Shown in pieces: positions 7,465-15,686 of a stretch of 59,201 nt of DNA. The stretch comes from Aminicella lysinilytica. GTDB lineage: Bacteria; Bacillota; Clostridia; Peptostreptococcales; Anaerovoracaceae. The notes below the pieces were generated by a model, which was not told where the DNA came from, made no database searches, and saw nothing but the letters and a program-made list of their open reading frames with translations. The DNA is taken from positions 1-59,201 of the forward strand of contig NZ_SNXO01000012.1 in assembly GCF_004362975.1 (NCBI RefSeq), in the 5' to 3' direction. The translations under genes were made by a program, and so were the position numbers. The first letter of the stretch is position 1. Each line of letters opens with the position of its first letter.

Positions 7465-8622
7465 ATGAACAATTTTAATTATTCTATACCTACAGAGGTG
7501 TATTTTGGAAAAGGTCAGATAAAGAATCTGGCTGAGATCGCTAACCTGGGCACTAAGGTTCTTATGGTTTACGGCGGCGGAAGCATTAAAAGGAATGGCG
7601 CATACGATGAGGCCTGCGCCGTGCTGCATGAGGCAGGCACCAAATATTACGAGCTGTCCGGCGTGGATCCTAATCCACGCATCGACACTGTAAGAATGGG
7701 TGCTGAACTTTGCCGCAGCAAGGATATAGATGTAGTCCTGGCCATTGGCGGGGGAAGTACCATAGACTGTTCCAAGGTCATTGCCGCCGCAGCATGCTAT
7801 GACGGCGATCCGTGGGATCTGGTCCTTGACGGCTCCAAGATAAAAGCAGCCCTGCCTGTAGTAACAGTGCTGACTATGGCGGCTACAGGATCGGAAATGA
7901 ATGGCAATGCAGTTATTTCTGATATGGGTGCCAACGAGAAACTGGGAACTTACAGCCATTGGCTGAAGCCGGTATTCTCAATCGAAGATCCTAAGTATAC
8001 CTACAGTCTGCCAGCAGGTCAGACGGCTGCCGGTGTTGCTGACATAATGAGTCATGTATTCGAACAGTATTTCACCACCGTCAGCGGCGGATTCATACAG
8101 GCAAGGCTTTGCGAGGCTATTCTTAAGACCTGCATCCAGTACGGACCTGTGGCGATTAAGACACCTAAGAACTATGATGCCCGCGCTAATATCATGTGGG
8201 CTTCGTCACTTGCTCTTAACGAGTTGATCGGATACGGTTCTGGGATGCCATGGACTGTTCACGGAATGGAACATGAACTAAGTGCTTTCTACGACATTAC
8301 CCACGGAGTTGGCCTGGCTATTCTGACACCTTTCTGGATGGATAAGGTACTGTCAGATGAAACGACGCCTAAGTTCGCAGAGTATGGCAGAAATGTCTGG
8401 GGTCTATCAGATGCTGATGATGATATGACTACGGCAAAGAAATCAATAGAGTGTACTCGTGAATTTTTCAAGTCCATGGGCTTGCCTGAGACCCTCACGG
8501 AGGCGGGAGTAGAGGAGAAGTCTCTGCCGGTTATGGCAGCTAAGCTGAAGAACACATTTAAGAAGACTTACGTTCCGCTTTCAGAAGCGGATGTATTGGA
8601 AATATACCAGGCAGCTTTATAG
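7465..8622 (+). CDS. Iron-containing alcohol dehydrogenase (YqhD/butanol dehydrogenase type)
   Basis: A 385-aa group III alcohol dehydrogenase. The GGGS nucleotide loop (AIGGGSTIDCSK, about residues 93-104) and metal ligands in GVADIMSHVFEQYF and HGMEHELSAFYDITHG fit the NAD(P)H-dependent butanol/aldehyde reductases. It probably reduces aldehydes to alcohols using Fe2+ or Zn2+. AGGAG overlaps the stop of the acyl-CoA synthetase gene, so the two are translated from one mRNA. Together they suggest activation of an acid and disposal of reducing equivalents, though no acyl-CoA reductase is seen. Its stop codon is also the first base of the structured tail element. Confidence 0.92.
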   Translation: MNNFNYSIPTEVYFGKGQIKNLAEIANLGTKVLMVYGGGSIKRNGAYDEACAVLHEAGTKYYELSGVDPNPRIDTVRMGAELCRSKDIDVVLAIGGGSTIDCSKVIAAAACYDGDPWDLVLDGSKIKAALPVVTVLTMAATGSEMNGNAVISDMGANEKLGTYSHWLKPVFSIEDPKYTYSLPAGQTAAGVADIMSHVFEQYFTTVSGGFIQARLCEAILKTCIQYGPVAIKTPKNYDARANIMWASSLALNELIGYGSGMPWTVHGMEHELSAFYDITHGVGLAILTPFWMDKVLSDETTPKFAEYGRNVWGLSDADDDMTTAKKSIECTREFFKSMGLPETLTEAGVEEKSLPVMAAKLKNTFKKTYVPLSEADVLEIYQAAL

Positions 8623-8907
8623 CGAGCACCCTTACGCTAACGTTCCCGCAGGAGCAAGAGCAACCATAGTCGCAGACGAGCTGGAAGAATAGACAAATGT
8701 GTCGCGCTGTTTGAGGCGAAAGAACAAAAAAGGAGAAGCCCTAAAGTGTAATCGTACTTGTATTATTACACTGAGGGATTCTCCTTTTACAGTTTCAACA
8801 GTAAACTGTGGTTATTTCGCCGAGTTCGCGGCACGTTCTATTCTTCGCGAGTGAGACTATTATGGTTGCCTGCACACGAGGACTAGTGCGACGGAAGGGT
8901 CGCTCGC
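8622..8907. repeat. Structured gene-tail element, copy B: imperfect palindrome spanning stop codon to stop codon
   Basis: A 286-base imperfect inverted repeat. Outer arms are GCGAGC (8622-8627) and GCTCGC (8902-8907). Inner matches are CAACCATA (8661-8668) with TATGGTTG (8861-8868), AGAATAGA (8686-8693) with TCTATTCT (8837-8844), AATGTGTCGCG (8696-8706) with CGCGGCACGTT (8827-8837, two G-U), and a terminator core. Each arm is a copy of the tail that follows trpS, read in the direction of its own gene. No gene is visible inside. Confidence 0.75.
8732..8788. terminator. Terminator hairpin inside copy B
   Basis: GGAGAAGCCC (8732-8741) pairs with GGGATTCTCC (8775-8784) with one mismatch, an inner GTGTAAT/ATTACAC stem stacks below the loop, and TTTT follows on the plus strand (AAAAAA precedes, giving a T-run for the minus strand). 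It separates the convergent alcohol dehydrogenase and ribH transcripts. Confidence 0.7.
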
Positions 8908-9368
8908 TATATTTCAGCCATGAGGTTGACCATTTCAATGGCGCCGAGAGCACAATCGTAGCCCTTGTTGCCGGCCTTGGTACCAGCTCGTTCCAGAGCC
9001 TGCTCGATGTTGTCCGTTGTCAGGACGCCGAACATAACCGGAAGACCGGTTTCCAGGCCGACGGTAGCGATGCCCTTGGAAACTTCCGCACATACGAAGC
9101 CGTAATGGGAAGTGCTTCCGCGGATGACAGCGCCGAGACAGATGACAGCATCATAACGGCCGCTGTTTGCCATTTTTTTTGCGATAAGGGGGATCTCGAA
9201 AGCACCCGGACACCATGCAACATCTATATTTTCATCTTTGATGTCGTGGCGTTTGAGACCGTCCAGTGCTCCGCCGAGAAGCTTAGACACGATGAGCTCG
9301 TTGAATCTGGCGCATACGATTCCGACCTTGATTTCCTTAGATACTAGTTTTCCTTCATAGATTTTCAT
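8907..9368 (-). CDS. ribH: 6,7-dimethyl-8-ribityllumazine synthase
   Basis: 153 aa, typical for the family that self-assembles into 60-mers or pentamers. It condenses ribityl-aminouracil with dihydroxybutanone phosphate, the penultimate riboflavin step. ARFNELIV near residue 20, GAFEIPL near 55, [11 protein letters not shown] near 80 and a downstream GVLTTDN segment are all standard. The ATG at 9368 follows GGAGGAAAACAA. It is the last gene of the rib operon, 16 bases after ribBA. Confidence 0.96.
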   Translation of the reverse strand: MKIYEGKLVSKEIKVGIVCARFNELIVSKLLGGALDGLKRHDIKDENIDVAWCPGAFEIPLIAKKMANSGRYDAVICLGAVIRGSTSHYGFVCAEVSKGIATVGLETGLPVMFGVLTTDNIEQALERAGTKAGNKGYDCALGAIEMVNLMAEI

Positions 9369-9384
9369 TTGTTTTCCTCCGTTA

Positions 9385-10596
9385 TTAATAATCTAAAATA
9401 TGTCCCATTTTCTTTTGTTTGGTCTTAAGATAGAAGAGATCGTGAGTCGTAGCCGACATCTGGATGGGCACGCGTTCGGTGATTTCCATACCGTACTCTT
9501 CTAACTGGTAGACCTTATCAGGGTTATTGGTAAGCAATCTGATTGTGTGGACGCCGAGGTCACGCAGGATCTGAGCGCCTATGTAATACTCGCGCAGGTC
9601 TCCGGGGAAGCCCAGAGCCAGGTTGGCCTCCAGGGTATCCATACCTTTGTCCTGCAGTTCGTAAGCCTTGAGTTTGTTGATGAGACCGATGCCGCGGCCC
9701 TCCTGACGCATATACAAAAGTATGCCACGGCCTTCTTTTTCTATTTGCATCATGGCTGATGCTAGCTGCTGACCGCAGTCGCATTTAGTCGAACCGAAGG
9801 CGTCGCCGGTGAGGCATTCCGAATGCACACGACAAAGTATATCCTTGCCATCGCCGATGTCGCCTTTGACCAGAGCTATGTGGTGCTCGCCGTTGAGCTT
9901 GTTCACGAAGCCCACGGCCGTGAAATTTCCGTACTTAGTAGGTAGCTTAGTCGTAGCCTCGCGCTCCACCAGAGAATCGTGCTTTTTGCGATAGTCCTGG
10001 AGATCCTTGATAGTTATGAATGTGATGTTATATTTTGTGGCCAGTTCCGTTAACTTAGGCGTGCGCATCATAGTGCCGTCTTCATCCATTATTTCGCAGC
10101 AGATGCCGCAGCCCGACAGGCCGGCAAGCCTCATGAGATCGATGGTTGCCTCCGTGTGGCCGTTGCGCTTGAGAACTCCGGCTTTCTTGGCCAGAAGCGG
10201 GAACATGTGTCCCGGACGTCTGAAATCCATAGGCCCACTGGCAGGGTCGGCGCACTTGCGGGCCGTCAGACCGCGCTCTTCAGCTGAAATCCCTGTCGTC
10301 GTCGATGCGTGGTCGATGGACACGGTGAAAGCCGTCTCGTGGTTGTCAGTATTATCTGCGACCATCTGAGGCAGCTGTAGCCTTTTGCAGACTTCATCGT
10401 CTACAGGCATGCATATGAGGCCCTTTCCGTGAACGGCCATGAAGTTGATATTCTCTGTGGTGGCGTACTGGCCGGCGCAGATGAAATCACCCTCGTTTTC
10501 TCTGTCCGGATCATCCGTACAAAGAATTATTTTGCCGTTTTTCAGGTCTTCCAGGGCTTCTTCTATAGTATTGAACTTGAATTCTGTCTTTGTCAT
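9385..10596 (-). CDS. ribBA: Bifunctional DHBP synthase / GTP cyclohydrolase II
   Basis: A 403-aa fusion. The N-terminal half (1-200) is dihydroxybutanone-phosphate synthase, with [10 protein letters not shown] acidic loop and HGKGLICMP. The C-terminal half (about 206-400) is GTP cyclohydrolase II, with [12 protein letters not shown] and the zinc ligands C-x10-C-x-C in the segment ending KCDCGQQ, then RQEGRGIGL. It supplies both branches of riboflavin synthesis. GGAGGGACC precedes the ATG. It overlaps the ribE stop by four bases, indicating translational coupling. Confidence 0.97.
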   Translation of the reverse strand: MTKTEFKFNTIEEALEDLKNGKIILCTDDPDRENEGDFICAGQYATTENINFMAVHGKGLICMPVDDEVCKRLQLPQMVADNTDNHETAFTVSIDHASTTTGISAEERGLTARKCADPASGPMDFRRPGHMFPLLAKKAGVLKRNGHTEATIDLMRLAGLSGCGICCEIMDEDGTMMRTPKLTELATKYNITFITIKDLQDYRKKHDSLVEREATTKLPTKYGNFTAVGFVNKLNGEHHIALVKGDIGDGKDILCRVHSECLTGDAFGSTKCDCGQQLASAMMQIEKEGRGILLYMRQEGRGIGLINKLKAYELQDKGMDTLEANLALGFPGDLREYYIGAQILRDLGVHTIRLLTNNPDKVYQLEEYGMEITERVPIQMSATTHDLFYLKTKQKKMGHILDY

Positions 10597-11228
10597 TTGG
10601 TCCCTCCAATTAATTTTTCTACATATTTTCCTATAATGTCGTTTTCCAGATTTACGATGCTGCCGGCTTTCTTCGCGGAAAGGGCAGTGGCTTCAAGAGT
10701 GTGGGGTATGATGGAAACCTTGAAAGCTCTGTCGCTGACCGATGCTACCGTCAAGCTGATGCCGTCTATAGTGATGGAGCCTTTGGTCACTATGTATCTG
10801 AGAATCTCCGGGGCTGCTGCTATCTCAAACCAGACTGCGTTGCCGTCACGTCTGAGGCTCTCTATGGTCCCGACTCCGTCAATGTGGCCGCTGACTATGT
10901 GGCCCCCGAAGCGTCCGTCTGCTGCCATGGCACGTTCCAGGTCTATAGGGTCTCCGGGTCTGAGTTTGCCAAGGCTAGATCGCTCAAAGGTTTCCGGCAT
11001 GACGTCTGCAGTGAATGTGCTGTTGTCCATGGCTGTTACTGTCAGGCAGACGCCGTTGACGGCGATACTGTCACCGATGGCTGTCGGCTGGGTAAAAGGC
11101 TTAATTTGGCCTTTCAGTGAGCTGGTCTTACCGAGGACTTTACTGCAGGCGATGATGATCTTGCTGTCGCTGCTGCTGCGCCTGATTGCCTTGACTTTTC
11201 CAACTTCTTCAATTATCCCTGTGAACAT
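10593..11228 (-). CDS. ribE: Riboflavin synthase, alpha subunit
   Basis: 211 aa with the tandem lumazine-binding duplication. [10 protein letters not shown] begins the first barrel and [11 protein letters not shown] begins the second near residue 100; each has a VNGVCLTV or IDGISLTV strand. It dismutates two lumazines to riboflavin. It overlaps the end of ribD by 16 bases and uses AGGTGA upstream of its ATG. Confidence 0.96.
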   Translation of the reverse strand: MFTGIIEEVGKVKAIRRSSSDSKIIIACSKVLGKTSSLKGQIKPFTQPTAIGDSIAVNGVCLTVTAMDNSTFTADVMPETFERSSLGKLRPGDPIDLERAMAADGRFGGHIVSGHIDGVGTIESLRRDGNAVWFEIAAAPEILRYIVTKGSITIDGISLTVASVSDRAFKVSIIPHTLEATALSAKKAGSIVNLENDIIGKYVEKLIGGTK

Positions 11229-12304
11229 GGTATCACCTGACTTTCTATAAGAATATCGCTTTCTATATTTGTAATTCTGGTGTTCTGCAGTTTGAAGGCA
11301 TAGTCCGGAAGCTCGACCCCAGGTCCTCCTACAGGGCTCTTGGCTTCAGCCCCTCCAAATACTTTCGTAGCTACATACACCTGCAGTTTATCGACTATTC
11401 CAGCTTCCAGAGCGGACCAGTTAAGTGTGCTGCCGCCTTCGATTATCAGGCTGTCGATTTTCCTTTCCCCCAAGGCTGCGATAAGTTCACAAAGGTCGAC
11501 TTGGCCGTTTTTATTACGTCCGAGGGTGAGGACCTCTGCGCCTTTTTCCGTAAATTTGCGACATTTGTCGACATCGCTTTCGCAGGTGGCGATAATCGTG
11601 CCGGGTCCGACTATCTTTGCGGACAGGGGTGTGTATAGGTTGCTGTCACATACTATTCGCAGAGGATCCGGCCCGATGCCGGCCCTTGCAGTCAAGGAAG
11701 GGTCATCGTTTACGACAGTGCCCAGCCCTACCATAATGGCCATATTCCTCGCTCTGGCTTCATGAGTATGTATGCGCGAGGCCTCGCATGAAATCCACTT
11801 GGAAGCTCCCGTGTGAGTGGCAATCTTGCCGTCCATAGTCATAGCGTACTTCATAGTAACCAGCGGCCTGCCTTTTGTTATATAATGAAAAAATATCGCA
11901 TTTAATTCATCACATTCGCCCTGCATAAAATCTCTGACGACTTCTATACCAGCAGCGCGAAGCTGTTCTGCGCCTTTACCTGAAACCTTGGGATTGGGAT
12001 CACGGGAGCCGATGACTACCCTGGCAATACCTTTCTCTATGATAGCAGCTGTGCAAGGCGGAGTTTTGCCGTAGTGGCAGCAGGGCTCCAGAGTCACATA
12101 CATAGTTGCGCCCCGTGGATCGGTTGTGCAGGAGGCCAGAGCATTGCGCTCGGCGTGAAGTTCGCCGCATTTCTCGTGGTAACCCTGGCCGATGATAACG
12201 CCGTCTCTTACGATGACAGCACCGACCTGGGGGTTAGGGTTCACGTAACCTCCGCCGCGGCGGGCCAGATCTATAGCCAAAGTCATATAATCTTTGTCGT
12301 TCAA
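11213..12304 (-). CDS. ribD: Bifunctional riboflavin deaminase/reductase
   Basis: 363 aa. The N-terminal cytidine-deaminase-like domain has HAERNAL and PCCHYGKTPPC zinc ligands (about residues 48-90). The C-terminal domain (150-360) is the NADPH-dependent reductase of the dihydrofolate-reductase fold, with RPLVTMKYAMTMDGK. It starts at TTG (12304), preceded by AAGGGG; no in-frame ATG fits both the site and the family's N-terminus. An out-of-frame ATG-TTT-ACT-TGA overlaps this start. It is the first gene of the operon under the FMN riboswitch. Confidence 0.95.
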   Translation of the reverse strand: MNDKDYMTLAIDLARRGGGYVNPNPQVGAVIVRDGVIIGQGYHEKCGELHAERNALASCTTDPRGATMYVTLEPCCHYGKTPPCTAAIIEKGIARVVIGSRDPNPKVSGKGAEQLRAAGIEVVRDFMQGECDELNAIFFHYITKGRPLVTMKYAMTMDGKIATHTGASKWISCEASRIHTHEARARNMAIMVGLGTVVNDDPSLTARAGIGPDPLRIVCDSNLYTPLSAKIVGPGTIIATCESDVDKCRKFTEKGAEVLTLGRNKNGQVDLCELIAALGERKIDSLIIEGGSTLNWSALEAGIVDKLQVYVATKVFGGAEAKSPVGGPGVELPDYAFKLQNTRITNIESDILIESQVIPCSQG

Positions 12305-12324
12305 GTAAACATCCCCTTCGCATT

Positions 12325-12356
12325 AAAAATGCCCTGAAGCCATAGGGCTCCAGGGC
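12325..12356 (-). terminator. Promoter-proximal terminator 2 of the rib leader
   Basis: The minus-strand hairpin GCCCTGGAGCC/GGCTTCAGGGC (12331-12356) is followed by TTTTT (12325-12329), ending about 20 bases before the ribD start. Its 3' arm CTTCAGGGCA repeats the 5' strand of the riboswitch base stem, so it could be reached by alternative pairing. Confidence 0.75.
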
Positions 12357-12387
12357 AAGTAAAACAAACCTATCTGCGTAGGTCCAT

Positions 12388-12415
12388 AAAAAAACTCCGG
12401 AAATAAATTCCAGAG
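12388..12415 (-). terminator. Promoter-proximal terminator 1 of the rib leader
   Basis: The minus-strand hairpin CTCTGGAA/TTCCGGAG (12395-12415, one G-U) is followed by seven T (12388-12394). It lies between the aptamer and the second hairpin, so FMN-dependent termination would have two successive stop points. Confidence 0.75.
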
Positions 12416-12445
12416 CAAATGAAACATACGCAATCAAGCGTTTCA

Positions 12446-12550
12446 TCTTCTTTCATCCAGACTATACTGTCGGCTTCGGAGTTACACCGAATCATGCCTT
12501 ACGGCTCGCGGGCTTTACCGCCGGTAGGGAATCACACCCTGCCCTGAAGA
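12446..12550 (-). promoter_or_regulatory. FMN riboswitch (RFN element)
   Basis: The minus-strand RNA shows the conserved RFN core in order: CAGGGCAGGGTG, ATTCCCTACCGGCGGTA, GCCCGCGAGCC, GGTGTAACTCC, GCCGACAGTATAGTCTGGATG, and a base stem TCTTC/GAAGA. It binds FMN and represses the rib operon when flavin is abundant. It lies directly downstream of a strong promoter and upstream of two terminator hairpins. Confidence 0.96.
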
Positions 12551-12563
12551 TTAACTTGAATTC

Positions 12564-12592
12564 ATTGTATACTACAAGCCATAGGCTGTCAA
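12564..12592 (-). promoter_or_regulatory. Sigma-A promoter of the rib operon
   Basis: Minus strand TTGACA (12587-12592), 17-base spacer, TACAAT (12564-12569). The start site would be within a few bases of the riboswitch 5' end. Confidence 0.8.
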
Positions 12593-12639
12593 CCGGTATA
12601 TGGGAAATGTCTGAAATTAATAGAAATGGAAAAAACTGG

Positions 12640-12668
12640 TTGACGAGCATGGAAAATAATGGTATTCT
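12640..12668 (+). promoter_or_regulatory. Sigma-A promoter of the tad pilus operon
   Basis: TTGACG (12640-12645), 17-base spacer, TATTCT (12663-12668) with TGG before the -10. Initiation near 12675 leaves a leader of only about 13 nt, just enough for the GGAGGG site. It diverges from the rib promoter. Confidence 0.65.
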
Positions 12669-12687
12669 TGATTTACGGAGGGATGAA

Positions 12688-13806
12688 ATGGAAAGAATGA
12701 AAGTTGGAATAGCAATTGAAAATCATAACTACGGAGAAATTTTGGCCAGAGGGCTTTCCATAGTATCCCATAATATGACATATTATGTCCTTGGTCATGG
12801 AAACGATTCTGTGGAAGGGATGAAGCTCGACGTAATTATTTCGGATCTGCCTCAGAGCCGGCTGGAAAAACTTGGAGTAAGTAAGGAACCTGTCATAGAG
12901 ATGTCTCATGAGGAAAGGGAAGACTGCATTTTTCTCTTTGATGACAGCAGGACCATAGTTGATCGCATCATATACTTTTATTATGAAAAGACCGGGAAAC
13001 TGGTGGAGTACAGAGGGAACAGCAATAGCAGACTACTTGTTTTCTGTGGCATATCCGGTGGCGGCGGCGTCACATCGACAGCTCTGTCTGTGGCCAGGAT
13101 GCTGGAAACTATTTACGGAAGCAATTGTCTATATCTGAACCTGTGTCCTGTAGATGATTCCAAGCGATACGTAGAAGAGAGAAATGACGGTGGAATACTT
13201 AGACTTCTATATCATCTGACGCGGGACGATGATTTCCCAGTAGAAAGATTCATAGATGAAGATGATGGCATATTTGCATTTGCCACGGGAGCCATGAATA
13301 AATACGCTATGGAAATGGACGATATATCATTTGGCAGATTATTGCGGATAGTGGAGGAGCAGGGAAAGTATGACTATATTATAGTCGATGTGGGAAATTA
13401 CTGGTCCCGCAGCAACTTGAAGATCCTGGAGCCGGCTGATTGCGTAATACTGGTAAGTAAAGACCATAGAGGCGGAGAGTTTGCCTATGAAAAAAGGGTG
13501 AGAGCAGAGATAGAAAGATACTCCGGGGACGATCTGCTTAAGGTGCTGAATTTTGTTGACGAGGGTGAATACTATGACGGAAAAACGGACTGGGAAACCC
13601 CGGAGGACGGGGATGATGAGATAATTTTATCCAAGGATGATAAGGCGTTTATAACTATGGGCGGCCGGGTCAGGATAGATCTGAAGGGCAATTATGGATT
13701 GGAAATAGCCACCATAGCTAAGAAGATAATTGAGGTATGCAATGGATCCGGGAACAAAGGAAATAGCGAGAGAGAAACTGAAGGAAGCCAGATATGCGTT
13801 GGCTGA
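12688..13806 (+). CDS. CpaE/TadZ-like pilus-localisation protein with degenerate MinD-type P-loop
   Basis: 372 aa. An N-terminal receiver-like segment (about 1-110) is followed by a ParA/MinD-fold domain. CpaE/TadZ proteins place the Tad secretion machine in the cell. The P-loop reads CGISGGGGVTSTA (near residue 118) where K-G-G-V-G-K-T is expected, so both lysines are gone; the Walker-B-like strand YIIVDVG is kept. The ATG at 12688 is chosen because GGAGGG is 5 bases upstream; longer in-frame starts lie before the promoter. It overlaps cpaF by 65 bases. The family call rests on fold pattern and position ahead of cpaF. Confidence 0.75.
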   Translation: MERMKVGIAIENHNYGEILARGLSIVSHNMTYYVLGHGNDSVEGMKLDVIISDLPQSRLEKLGVSKEPVIEMSHEEREDCIFLFDDSRTIVDRIIYFYYEKTGKLVEYRGNSNSRLLVFCGISGGGGVTSTALSVARMLETIYGSNCLYLNLCPVDDSKRYVEERNDGGILRLLYHLTRDDDFPVERFIDEDDGIFAFATGAMNKYAMEMDDISFGRLLRIVEEQGKYDYIIVDVGNYWSRSNLKILEPADCVILVSKDHRGGEFAYEKRVRAEIERYSGDDLLKVLNFVDEGEYYDGKTDWETPEDGDDEIILSKDDKAFITMGGRVRIDLKGNYGLEIATIAKKIIEVCNGSGNKGNSERETEGSQICVG

Positions 13807-14956
13807 TATATGCGAATACGAGGGGACAGAAAATTATGTGGAGACCTTGGAATCACTTATCTTGGATGAGAGACTCGATTTATCTGTCAAAGGGTACTGC
13901 GAACTGTCGGAAGCAGTAGAAGATAGACTCAGGAGCCGTTTAGGAATACTGGAAAGACTCATTGATAAAGAAGGTATTACTGAGATAATCGTCAATGGAA
14001 AGAATGATATTTTCCTCGATGGAAAGGACGGACTGGTGAGGCTGGATGATGACTTCGAATCCGTGGAAGAAATCGAGGAAATCATCAGAAATATAGCGGC
14101 TAATGTCCATCGGGAAATCAATGAAATGAATCCTATACTGGATGCCAGACTTAATAACGGATCACGCGTCAACGCTGTGTATAAGAACGTTGCGGCAGGT
14201 GGTCCTGCCCTTACGATCAGAAAGTTTTCCAAAGAACGTATGACCATGGCTCAGATGATAGAACACGACACTCTGACCGTACAGTGTGCCGAATATCTTA
14301 AGGAACTTGTGGAGTGCGGCTACAACATTTTCATAAGCGGCGGCACATCCTCAGGAAAAACCACATTCCTCAATGCTTTGTCTGAATATATCCCGGCTAA
14401 AGACAGAGTCATCATCGTGGAGGATAGTCTGGAACTGCAGATGGATCACATAGATAACCGCGTGCAGATGGAGTGCCATAACGCCAACAGTCTGGGGAAG
14501 GGACTGGTTTCAATGGATATGCTGATACGTACCAGTCTGAGGATGCGGCCGGACAGGATAATAGTCGGAGAGGTCAGGGGCAGGGAAGTTGCTGATATGC
14601 TGCAGGCTATGAACACCGGCCATGACGGAAGTATGAGCACGGGTCATGGAAATTCTGTGAGGGGCATGCTCAGAAGACTTGAGGCTATGTACCTGATGTC
14701 GGCCAATTTACCCATGGATGCTATCAGAGCACAGATAGTTGAAGGCATAGACATTATGGTACATCTGGGCAGGACCAGGGAGGGGAGAAGGATGGTTTTG
14801 GAAATACAGGAATTGATTGATTACAGCGACGGGGCCTATGAGCTTAATCCGCTGTTCGTGCTCAACGATGACATGGAACTGGAGGCAACAGGCAATAAAT
14901 TGAAAAATCGCAGTAAGCTTCAGTTCAGAGGAGCCGGTCATGGGGATAGATTATAG
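13742..14956 (+). CDS. cpaF: Tad pilus assembly ATPase CpaF/TadA
   Basis: A 404-aa type II/IV secretion ATPase that powers Flp pilus assembly. Walker A is SGGTSSGKTTF (about residue 196), the Asp box VIIVEDSLEL, and the Walker B/His-box stretch RPDRIIVGEVRG then TGHDGSMSTGH. Length and the N-terminal domain fit CpaF. The ATG at 13742 has GAGGT upstream; an in-frame TTG at 13730 is possible. It overlaps both neighbours, so the operon is tightly coupled. Confidence 0.95.
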   Translation: MDPGTKEIAREKLKEARYALADICEYEGTENYVETLESLILDERLDLSVKGYCELSEAVEDRLRSRLGILERLIDKEGITEIIVNGKNDIFLDGKDGLVRLDDDFESVEEIEEIIRNIAANVHREINEMNPILDARLNNGSRVNAVYKNVAAGGPALTIRKFSKERMTMAQMIEHDTLTVQCAEYLKELVECGYNIFISGGTSSGKTTFLNALSEYIPAKDRVIIVEDSLELQMDHIDNRVQMECHNANSLGKGLVSMDMLIRTSLRMRPDRIIVGEVRGREVADMLQAMNTGHDGSMSTGHGNSVRGMLRRLEAMYLMSANLPMDAIRAQIVEGIDIMVHLGRTREGRRMVLEIQELIDYSDGAYELNPLFVLNDDMELEATGNKLKNRSKLQFRGAGHGDRL

Positions 14957-15686
14957 CAAATATGAGTTATCGAAACCCGAAAAGGAAAAACTGTTAATTG
15001 GGCTGGTAGTGACCACAACTGTCGTAGGAGTGATTTTCTATAATAGCATATTCTTTGCAGTGGCTACGGTATTCCTTTTCAGGCCGGCGCAAAAGGTAAT
15101 GGAGAGATTTCTGGCGAAGAAGCGACTTAATGAACTTCGGCTGCAGTTCAAGGATTTCCTCTACAGCCTTTCATCGTCGCTGGCAACAGGTAGACATATG
15201 GAGGAAAGTCTGGAGGAAGCAAGGAAAGAACTCCTGACTATGTATAAGGCTGACGATCATATAATCAGGGAGACGGAATATATGCTGCACAGTATAAAAG
15301 ACGCAGGAGAGCCTGATATCGTTGCCCTGGAAGACTTAGCAGCGAGAGCAAGGGTTGAAGACATAGATATCTTTGTGCAGGTGTATAGAGCCTGCAGAGA
15401 GACAGGTGGCGATATGATAAGTGCTGTCAATAAAAGCGCGGCTGTTATCGGTGAGAAGATAACCATAGAAAATGAGATACAGGTTATGTCATCACAGAAA
15501 AAGTTCGAAGGTAAGATAATCACGGCTATGCCCGTAGGCATTATTTTGTTCCTGAGGGTCATGTCACCGGATTATCTCAGCATCATGTACCAAAGCCTGG
15601 CAGGCCGGCTGATGATGACAGCCGCACTGGCAGCGACAATAGGAGCCTATGCTTTAATAGAAAGGATAACTGACATTGAAGTTTGA
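14940..15686 (+). CDS. TadB-like inner-membrane platform protein
   Basis: 248 aa with two N-terminal membrane segments (about 20-55), a cytoplasmic T2SSF-type helical domain (70-190) and two C-terminal segments (196-245). The SSSLATGRHMEESL stretch is the usual start of the type II secretion F domain. TadB and TadC form the membrane platform that CpaF acts on. The ATG overlaps the end of cpaF, with AGAGGAG upstream. Confidence 0.85.
   Translation: MGIDYSKYELSKPEKEKLLIGLVVTTTVVGVIFYNSIFFAVATVFLFRPAQKVMERFLAKKRLNELRLQFKDFLYSLSSSLATGRHMEESLEEARKELLTMYKADDHIIRETEYMLHSIKDAGEPDIVALEDLAARARVEDIDIFVQVYRACRETGGDMISAVNKSAAVIGEKITIENEIQVMSSQKKFEGKIITAMPVGIILFLRVMSPDYLSIMYQSLAGRLMMTAALAATIGAYALIERITDIEV

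Noticed and set aside
8808-9347. Plus-strand 179-codon ORF opposite ribH
   Set aside because: It is a shadow of ribH, which has all family motifs on the other strand; it also runs through the structured tail element.
10007-11250. Long plus-strand ORFs opposite ribBA and ribE (120, 273 and 139 codons)
   Set aside because: They are antisense shadows of conserved rib genes with no ribosome sites.
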